Source: an uncultured Oscillospiraceae bacterium (lineage in GTDB: Bacteria > Bacillota > Clostridia > Oscillospirales > Ruminococcaceae). From it: 64,000 nt of DNA. Positions 58,112 through 64,000 of the stretch are shown piece after piece (the stretch's first letter is position 1; every line of letters starts with the position of its first letter). The notes under the pieces are model-generated. The model did not search any database. It was not told the DNA's origin and was given only the letters and a program-made list of their open reading frames with translations. The stretch spans positions 1 through 64,000 of the forward strand of contig CAJUHS010000010.1 of NCBI GenBank assembly GCA_910586535.1, read 5' to 3'. The position numbers and the translations under genes are program-made.

Positions 58112-58255
58112 TATAAAGACAAGTAAAATACTAATGAAAACGGAATTTTTACATATGGATTTATCTATTACGGATTCTCGTTTCCTGAGTAGTGAGAATT
58201 ATATACACACGTCAGTATACATGGAGAAGTACAATTATTAGAAAAGGTTGGTATT

Positions 58256-59323
58256 ATGGGGTTTAAAGATGTAGTCGACGTTTCAAAATTACAGAAAGGT
58301 ACAACGGCTAAAAATTATAAGGATATGTGCAATCTATTAGGTTGTGAACCCTGTAAGGGTAACGGAAATGATAGAGAATATCAAATAAAAAATTGGCAGC
58401 GTTACTTTAATTTTAAGAAGGAAGGATATAAATTTATCGTTACGGAAGTATATGATACTCCCCTACCACAATTAGACGCTCGGAGAACTAAAGAGGGCAA
58501 GTATAACAAATACATAGAACTGCTACTATTACGGTACGTGTCAGTTTGTGAGGATAATATGCTTGAGATTACCAAAAGAGGACTGTATAAGGTGCTTGGT
58601 ATGGTTAATGAAAATTATGACAAGGTGACATATGATAACTGTGTGGAAGCTATACAAGATGATATGGGACATAAAATCTCAAAGTTCAACATTAACCATT
58701 TTCATCAGAGAGTAGAGAACAAATTCTCTAAAATATTATACAATACATTGGACAGTATGGAGAAGCGAAAGCTTATACACTATCGCAAGAAAATTATAAT
58801 AACAGCTGACGATGGATATGATTTAGAGAATGGCGGTAGTATTACTGCTCTCCCTTATCAGGAAGGTATTATTGAAGATATGTTTCAAAAAGTATTGGAT
58901 GAGTGGGGCTATAATAATATTGCACAAGTAAACCTGCGGTATAAAACCAAAGAATTTTATGATGAAGTTAACAAACGTCTTAATGATGAGTATGAGTGGA
59001 AGGGATTTTATACGCATATATTAATATCTGTGTTGGACTGTGAGGACGCACAACATTTGTCGGCAGAGGATATTAGAGGGTTATCTCCGAGTATGCAGCG
59101 AGAACAGTTTAACAAGCTGCTTATTGAGGATATTAACGGTCAAGTTGATTCTAAGTATGAGAAGTATCAGGGCGAGACTGTGGGGGATATTTGTAATGGT
59201 AAGGTTAAGGGGTTTCGGTATGACGAGAGTTACCTTGAAGCACAAAAGGAACTGGCTGATTACTTATTAAGTCTTAAATACGAGGACAAGTACAAAAGCT
59301 TTTGGTTAAGTGTTGACAAGTAA
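58256..59323 (+). CDS. Hypothetical protein of the right-arm operon, 355 aa
   Basis: A soluble 355-aa protein with no motif I can name. The N-terminal segment (QIKNWQRYFNFKKEGYKFIVTEVYD) resembles a domain found near the start of several Firmicutes phage and plasmid proteins, followed by helical stretches that could hold a winged-helix DNA-binding domain. As first gene after the repeat array it is a candidate to bind that array (replication initiator or regulator). GAAAAGGTTGG precedes the ATG. The promoter of the next gene overlaps its stop codon. Confidence 0.6.
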   Translation: MGFKDVVDVSKLQKGTTAKNYKDMCNLLGCEPCKGNGNDREYQIKNWQRYFNFKKEGYKFIVTEVYDTPLPQLDARRTKEGKYNKYIELLLLRYVSVCEDNMLEITKRGLYKVLGMVNENYDKVTYDNCVEAIQDDMGHKISKFNINHFHQRVENKFSKILYNTLDSMEKRKLIHYRKKIIITADDGYDLENGGSITALPYQEGIIEDMFQKVLDEWGYNNIAQVNLRYKTKEFYDEVNKRLNDEYEWKGFYTHILISVLDCEDAQHLSAEDIRGLSPSMQREQFNKLLIEDINGQVDSKYEKYQGETVGDICNGKVKGFRYDESYLEAQKELADYLLSLKYEDKYKSFWLSVDK

Positions 59324-59341
59324 AAATAAATGTGTTATAAT
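59313..59341 (+). promoter_or_regulatory. Rightward consensus promoter overlapping a stop codon
   Basis: TTGACA (59313-59318), 17 bp, TATAAT (59336-59341). The spacer holds AAGTAAAAATAAATGTGT, and the TGTGTTATAATA block is the same as at 57893. It drives the antirepressor, parB and downstream genes. Confidence 0.8.
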
Positions 59342-59393
59342 AAAAGAAAAATAATATTATTAATACAAAATTTAAGAAAAAAGGATTTATAGT

Positions 59394-60266
59394 ATGAACA
59401 ATCTTAAACTTATTACCACAGAAAATTTTGAGGACGGCGTTGTCGAGAACGGTATACCCTGCGATTTCTGGAAAGATGTAAACGAGGAGTATTTTATTAC
59501 AAGAGAACAGATAGGTAGGGCGTTAGGGTATAGTAATCCTCAAAAGGCTATTCCAAAAATCCATTTAAAACATAAGGATAGATTGGATAGATTTAGTTGT
59601 ATTATTAAAAGTGAAATAAGTCGCTCCTCTCAAAATGAAGATAGTTTTGAAAGTCGCCACCCCCAAACTGGGGGTATCGACTCAAATGGCAGTATTCAAG
59701 AACGTACATTCTACTCTCACAAAGGAGTAATGGAAATCTGCCGTTGGTCGCGTCAGCCTGTTGCCGACAAGTTTATGGATTGGGTGTGGGGAGTTATTGA
59801 CGATCTGATTGCAGAATCTATTCAGAATAGCAGCAATACTATATCAAAGGAGGTAGTTGATACTGTAAATGAAATCTCTGCGTCGGTTAAAGAAATAGAA
59901 CGCGCGGTTGCACAGCGGTCAAGATGTTCTTTTCATTATTCGAGGTGGAGAGCTAAAACAGCGAAAAAAGCTAAAGTTCTTGCTTACATACATAATTTAA
60001 ATACAATGCAAAATTTAGATACAAACGAAGGTATTAAAAAGATTTACGGTCAAATCTATTTTGATATGAAATTAATATATGGTAAGAATATTGCCGATTA
60101 CAAAGAAGAATATTTAAATCAATTCCCTGATATTGACGGTGTTCCATCTGGGATTGAAATTGTTGAATATTTCGGGGAACTGAGAGAGTTGTTTGATAAT
60201 ATAATCAACGAGCGGTTGATTAGAAGTTTAGGATTGGAAAAGGGTGGTGCAGATGATGTAGAGTGA
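59394..60266 (+). CDS. BRO-N-type antirepressor-like protein, 290 aa
   Basis: The first ~140 residues are BRO-N-like: FWKDVNEEYFITREQIGRAL, GYSNPQKAIPKIHLKHKDRL, then FYSHKGVMEICRWSRQPVAD and KFMDWVWGVIDDL. A helical C-terminal half follows. The variable linker (~80-105) contains a perfect DNA hairpin ACCCCCA/TGGGGGT (59659-59675). AAAAAAGGATTTATAG precedes the ATG. It is probably an antirepressor or regulator of the right arm, separate from the one at 33054. Confidence 0.8.
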   Translation: MNNLKLITTENFEDGVVENGIPCDFWKDVNEEYFITREQIGRALGYSNPQKAIPKIHLKHKDRLDRFSCIIKSEISRSSQNEDSFESRHPQTGGIDSNGSIQERTFYSHKGVMEICRWSRQPVADKFMDWVWGVIDDLIAESIQNSSNTISKEVVDTVNEISASVKEIERAVAQRSRCSFHYSRWRAKTAKKAKVLAYIHNLNTMQNLDTNEGIKKIYGQIYFDMKLIYGKNIADYKEEYLNQFPDIDGVPSGIEIVEYFGELRELFDNIINERLIRSLGLEKGGADDVE

Positions 60267-60329
60267 TAAAGATAGTGTGTTAAAAGTAAATATAAACTAT
60301 TATTAAAAACTGGAGGTACTTAAAGTAAA

Positions 60330-61367
60330 ATGTTAATTGATGTCGAAAAAATTAAAGTGACAGACCGTATTCGTAAAGACTTCGGAAACATTCAGGAACT
60401 ATCAGACGATATTAAGGCAAACGGATTGATAAATCCGCCTGTAGTTACTCCTGAAAATGATGGGACTTTTACATTACTTACGGGAGAAAGACGATTAAGA
60501 GCTATGCGTTCACTTGGGTATAAGCAAATTGAGGTGCGGACGTGGAGTTCTTTGAGTGATGAACAGAAGTTGAATATCGAGATAAGTGAGAATGAAGTCC
60601 GCAAAGACTTCTCTAAGGCAGAGAGGATTGAATATGCGCGTCGGCTTGAAAAGGTTGAGAGTTTAAAAGCAGAAGAGCGTATGAAATGTGGTAAATCAGA
60701 CCCTGTGGAGAATTCTCCACAGGGTGGAAAGACAAGAGATATTGTTGCTGAAAAAGTTGGTATAGGAAGTAGTAATACATATCGTAAGGAAAAATACATA
60801 GTTGATAATCAATCGCAACTTACTCCCGAGGACTTCGCCAACTGGGACGAGGGAAAGCTCTCTACTAATAAGGCGTATCAAAAAATCAAAAGTCAGCTAA
60901 TGGAAAAAGATAATCAAATTGCGGGATATGAATTGAAACTCAAAAAAGTTGATGAGCTTAACGCACAAATAACAGAACTTAAAACTGAGTTAAATAATCG
61001 TCCGAAAATTGAGGTAGAGGTCAAACCTGATGATTATGATAAATTGGTTAAGCTTAAACAAGAAAACGAAAAAGATAATCGGAGGTTAAGAGATGAATAT
61101 AATTCTAAGTGTGAAGAATTGAATGAATTAAAGGCTCAGATTAAATTTGAAAAAGAACGGAGTATACAAAAACAAGCACAAAACAAAATTATAGATGACG
61201 CTATTTTCTTTTGTGGTAAAATTGATTTGTTTATTAAGGATGTTGGCGGATTAGCTTATTTGGGAGATAAACTTGAACAACTTCCCGACAATGAAAAGAA
61301 AGCTTATATAAAGGCTGTGTCTATAGTGAAAGCTTGGGCTGACAACATTCTTACAAATATTGAATAA
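60330..61367 (+). CDS. parB: ParB-family partition protein, 345 aa
   Basis: The N-terminal domain is a true ParB core: VTDRIRKDFGNIQELSDDIKANGL, NPPVVTPENDG.F.LLTGERRLRAM (C-motif/CTP box) and NEVRKDFSKAERIEYARR, then an HTH at TRDIVAEKVGIGSSNTYRK. A long coiled coil (~190-290) replaces the usual C-terminal dimer domain. No ParA gene is seen. The gene holds a 24-bp perfect palindrome (60701-60724; half CCCTGTGGAGAA). The start has GGAGG then AAGTAAAATG: the array-like motif overlaps the start site. The repeat array upstream is a possible parS-like region. Confidence 0.88.
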   Translation: MLIDVEKIKVTDRIRKDFGNIQELSDDIKANGLINPPVVTPENDGTFTLLTGERRLRAMRSLGYKQIEVRTWSSLSDEQKLNIEISENEVRKDFSKAERIEYARRLEKVESLKAEERMKCGKSDPVENSPQGGKTRDIVAEKVGIGSSNTYRKEKYIVDNQSQLTPEDFANWDEGKLSTNKAYQKIKSQLMEKDNQIAGYELKLKKVDELNAQITELKTELNNRPKIEVEVKPDDYDKLVKLKQENEKDNRRLRDEYNSKCEELNELKAQIKFEKERSIQKQAQNKIIDDAIFFCGKIDLFIKDVGGLAYLGDKLEQLPDNEKKAYIKAVSIVKAWADNILTNIE

Positions 61368-61387
61368 GATAGGAGTAAACATAAATT

Positions 61388-61897
61388 ATGAAAAATTTCT
61401 TGGATAAAAACAATAATAATATCAATGACAATTACGATATGCAAACACTTATAAATATCGTATGGCAAGGTGCAGCCACTACCAATCAAGTATCGCAGCA
61501 GCTTGGTCTTGTAGTAAATTCGGTTAATGTTTTACAGTCTGATATGCGTGGAATTAAAGATGATATAAACCAATTGAAATTAAATGAAGAGGTTACAACA
61601 ACCCAACAGGAAAATATTATAGAAACCGCACGGCGTAGAGTCTGTGAGATATTAGATTTTGATAACGATGAAATACATAAATATATGAAAACTTTTATTT
61701 CACGGTTGTATACAAACGCTCGTACATATACAGGATTAGGAAGTAAAATATCTCGTACAAAGAAAGGCGACTATCAAAGGGTTATTGATTTCATAGAGGC
61801 GTGGGAACCCAAAGAGGGTTGCGGAGGACTTAAAAATATAGCAGATGAAAGAGCGGAGAGTCGGAGAAGAGCAAAAGAACAAGAATATGATTGCTAA
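61388..61897 (+). CDS. ORF6C-like phage regulator, 169 aa
   Basis: A short helical N-terminus (~1-65) with a coiled-coil-like centre is followed by a C-terminal domain with RRRVCEILDFDNDEIHKYMK, FISRLYTNARTYTGLGSK and RVIDFIEAWEPK, which fits the ORF6C domain found at the C-terminus of some lactococcal and other phage antirepressors. GATAGGAGTAAAC precedes the ATG. It lies between parB and the RNA polymerase gene. Confidence 0.7.
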   Translation: MKNFLDKNNNNINDNYDMQTLINIVWQGAATTNQVSQQLGLVVNSVNVLQSDMRGIKDDINQLKLNEEVTTTQQENIIETARRRVCEILDFDNDEIHKYMKTFISRLYTNARTYTGLGSKISRTKKGDYQRVIDFIEAWEPKEGCGGLKNIADERAESRRRAKEQEYDC

Positions 61898-61952
61898 ATA
61901 GTGCGGGTGGTTGGGTGGGATAAATATATTTGAATAGTAGGAGTGTGATAAA

Positions 61953-64000
61953 TTGTATTCACCGCCATTATACACAGTGAGAAAATTTTCCCTCAAATTC
62001 ATTATTGACAATGAGTTTGATATTCGGTTATCCCCTGATGATGAGAAGCAATATTATATTAATCAACAAGATAATATGCTGTTTAGGCAGATACGTCTAA
62101 TTACAGGAAACACGGATAAATTTAATAAGTATGTTGTATTTGTTGATTGTAAAGGAGGTAAAAGTTACGAATCGGAATTAAGGTCTATAGTTATCAATGG
62201 TTTTAATATAGGTAATAGCCATTTTGTGTTTGGAGAACGGTCGGCTTCAATGGTTAGGACTTCTATTTTGAGCTTCGTTGACGAAAGTATTTATGAATAT
62301 CTTGATGAGAAAGTAACAATGGGGGTTGAGTTTGATACTACGGTTCTTTCTAAATACTATGCGTACAGAGGACTTATGTTAAGCTCTTGTCATTGTGTTG
62401 AAAATTGGATACCCAAGATAGTTGTAGTTCCGGACTGCTATCGTATTATACCTAATCAACGTATAAAATATGTTTATGACAAGGAAACGGAATTTATAGA
62501 TAAGTCGGGGAATAACCGAAAATGGGTACAGAAAGATATTGCCGAAACTACTAAAGATATAGAGATAAATGCTTTTGACGGTTGTGGCATTGCTCACCCT
62601 ATTATAATGCAAACTATAAGAGAGTGTCTTAATGTGTCGGGGGGGTTGACATCTGTAATAATTCGTGCGCCGTATATAAAGGGTGTTATCCACGAAATGG
62701 ATTACGTTGAGTTTTTTAAAGAACGTGGGGTTGCTAATATAACTGATATATGGGGTATAGACCATAATGTTGCTGAAAATGCCGAGCCTATGATAATTAT
62801 GTGTGAAAGTATGTATAAAGGATATAAATACTTTAAGCGCTATGGAGACATACGTGATTGGGAACATTATTGGGAAATGTTTAAAAGATACAAGCATTGC
62901 ATAGGTATTGCTAAGTGGAATTATTCGATTGACGAGGAACCGCTGTATACTCGTGGTAACTATCAGATATTGCAGGATTTGAATTTGCCGTATGAGAAGT
63001 TTGCATTATTGGCACACGATTCTATAGAATGGGCGCAAAAAATAATTGACAACGATATTTTTTATACATATTGCTTCTTGGGTTTATTTTGCGATAGTCA
63101 CAATACGACTGACATTTATATTAAGGCACTGTTAAAAAATCCCGATATGCTTAAAGAGTATGGAGTAAGAAATCACTTGATTTCTTTGGTTAAAAAGAAA
63201 ATTAACGAAATGAAGTGCGGTAAACTTTTGTTAAACGCCTCGTTTAAATTCCTTGCTCCCGATCTAATAATGCTTATGGAACATATCGGAGGACTTGAAC
63301 TTAACGGGTGTCTTAAAGAAGATGAATTTTTCAGTTTTAATTCCAACGGAGTTTTTGAGGGGGACAGACTTATTGAACGTAATCCGCACATATGTAAGTC
63401 TGAACACGTTATCTTAAAAGCTGTACATAATAATTTGACAGATAAATATTGCGGACATCTTGCTAATGTGTGTATGATAAACTGTAAAAGTATTACCCCA
63501 CAAAGGCTTAATGGTGCCGATCATGACGGGGATTTGGCTTTAGTGGTAGATAATGAAATAATGATGGGTGGAGTTGATAAAAATACTGCTATTGTTATTG
63601 ATATTGAAGATAAAATAACAGCTCTTGCGGAAGCAGATACACAAGAAAATAAGGTTAATGTAGTTTTACGGGGTATGAATAGCCTTATAGGAGAAACGAG
63701 TAACTGCGCCACGGGTTATCATAATAAATGCCCAAAATCACAAGAGCAAAAAGAACTTTATGAAAAATATGTAGGATTGTTGTCTGTAATAAACGGCAAG
63801 GCTATAGATTCGGCTAAGACGGGGGTTGTTTTTAATATTCCTCGTAATATTGCTAAGTACGGCAAGCCACTCCCCTATTTTATGAAGTATGCGGGAGACT
63901 ATTACAGCAAGATGAAAAAATTCTCTAAAGCACATAGTAATATGAATAGACTGTGTTGGGAAATCGAAAAGTGGGAACGCGAATTTCGTTGGAAGCGTAC
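61953..64000 (+). CDS. Single-chain two-barrel RNA polymerase (YonO/cellular-RdRP type), N-terminal 682 residues, cut by the window end
   Basis: Start: TTG 61953 with AGGAGTG upstream; the frame is open to the window end. Motifs come in the order of the cellular RdRP/QDE-1 and YonO group: FDGCGIAHP (D209), IRAPYIKG (R238, K243), ERNPHIC (R476), the Mg2+-binding GADHDGDLALVV (D523, D525, D527) and GKAIDSAKTGV (K622). DxDGD is the form used by these single-subunit enzymes. It probably transcribes phage DNA into RNA for late genes, as YonO does for SPbeta. No host polymerase subunit resembles it. Viral-replicase function on RNA templates is much less likely for a DNA phage. Confidence 0.92.
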   Translation, partial: MYSPPLYTVRKFSLKFIIDNEFDIRLSPDDEKQYYINQQDNMLFRQIRLITGNTDKFNKYVVFVDCKGGKSYESELRSIVINGFNIGNSHFVFGERSASMVRTSILSFVDESIYEYLDEKVTMGVEFDTTVLSKYYAYRGLMLSSCHCVENWIPKIVVVPDCYRIIPNQRIKYVYDKETEFIDKSGNNRKWVQKDIAETTKDIEINAFDGCGIAHPIIMQTIRECLNVSGGLTSVIIRAPYIKGVIHEMDYVEFFKERGVANITDIWGIDHNVAENAEPMIIMCESMYKGYKYFKRYGDIRDWEHYWEMFKRYKHCIGIAKWNYSIDEEPLYTRGNYQILQDLNLPYEKFALLAHDSIEWAQKIIDNDIFYTYCFLGLFCDSHNTTDIYIKALLKNPDMLKEYGVRNHLISLVKKKINEMKCGKLLLNASFKFLAPDLIMLMEHIGGLELNGCLKEDEFFSFNSNGVFEGDRLIERNPHICKSEHVILKAVHNNLTDKYCGHLANVCMINCKSITPQRLNGADHDGDLALVVDNEIMMGGVDKNTAIVIDIEDKITALAEADTQENKVNVVLRGMNSLIGETSNCATGYHNKCPKSQEQKELYEKYVGLLSVINGKAIDSAKTGVVFNIPRNIAKYGKPLPYFMKYAGDYYSKMKKFSKAHSNMNRLCWEIEKWEREFRWKR

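Larger units (their letters stand above)
57309..58137 (+). repeat. Array of AAGTAAAA-type repeats in the rightward leader
   Basis: The motif AAGTAAAAyACTtATG recurs at about 57311, 57527, 57623, 57739, 58021, 58069 and 58121 (a weaker copy at 57846). The copy at 57733-57757 is a perfect inverted repeat with arms AAACATAAGT and ACTTATGTTT. All copies read the same way on the plus strand. Related AAGTAAAA strings also lie at 59319 and 60325 before the next genes. Candidates are operator sites, replication or partition iterons, or promoters of the phage's own RNA polymerase. Confidence 0.65.

Overview
The window is AT-rich DNA from a low-GC Gram-positive, probably a gut Clostridia member (Oscillospirales/Ruminococcus-like; inferred from gene families, AT bias, strong Shine-Dalgarno sites and a broken spore-coat gene cotJC). 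Nearly all of it is mobile DNA. Bases 1-8870 are the right end of element A, which carries three modular XRE repressors, an ImmA-type protease, a restriction-like nuclease and a large serine recombinase. About 450 bp of cotJC (8873-9319) follows. From 9351 to the window end runs element B, a large phage-like element that begins with its own serine recombinase.

Element B has a long leftward early arm (about 11-56.1 kb). 11-19 kb: dUTPase, cysteine desulfurase, NrdG, NrdD split by a group I intron with an HNH endonuclease, guanylate kinase, ThyX and an HPr-like protein. 19-32 kb: cell-wall hydrolase, three YopX-type genes (one broken), RecD-type helicase, DnaE polymerase, primase-helicase, RecB-type nuclease, SSB, a DUF1071-type annealing protein and an HD protein. 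33-39 kb: antirepressor, tRNA-Lys and tRNA-Gln, a MrpR-like protein, MazF, a ParB-fold protein and a DUF262 protein. 39-49.8 kb: LexA/CI-like repressor, Ltp-type lipoprotein, ImmA/ImmR-like pair, RtcB, Fic, a second DUF262 protein, an unusual tyrosine recombinase and a second Fic. 49.8-56.1 kb: about fifteen small early-type genes mixed with structured RNAs, including a clear hammerhead ribozyme at 55847-55902.

Transcription diverges near 56.2 kb. The rightward arm starts with two tandem small RHH-like genes, then about 1.4 kb of non-coding DNA with a repeated AAGTAAAA-type motif, a consensus promoter and a long hairpin. Next come a 355-aa protein, a BRO-N antirepressor, ParB and an ORF6C-like protein. 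It ends with a truncated reading frame (61953 to the window end) that carries the motif series of single-chain two-barrel RNA polymerases, including DHDGD (the YonO/eukaryotic-RdRP type).

Together the replication, nucleotide, repressor and RNA-polymerase genes resemble a very large SPbeta-like temperate phage. The most notable points are the RNA polymerase with a candidate cis-motif array, the hammerhead ribozyme in an element that also encodes RtcB, the nrdD intron, and a sporulation gene interrupted by two independent elements.
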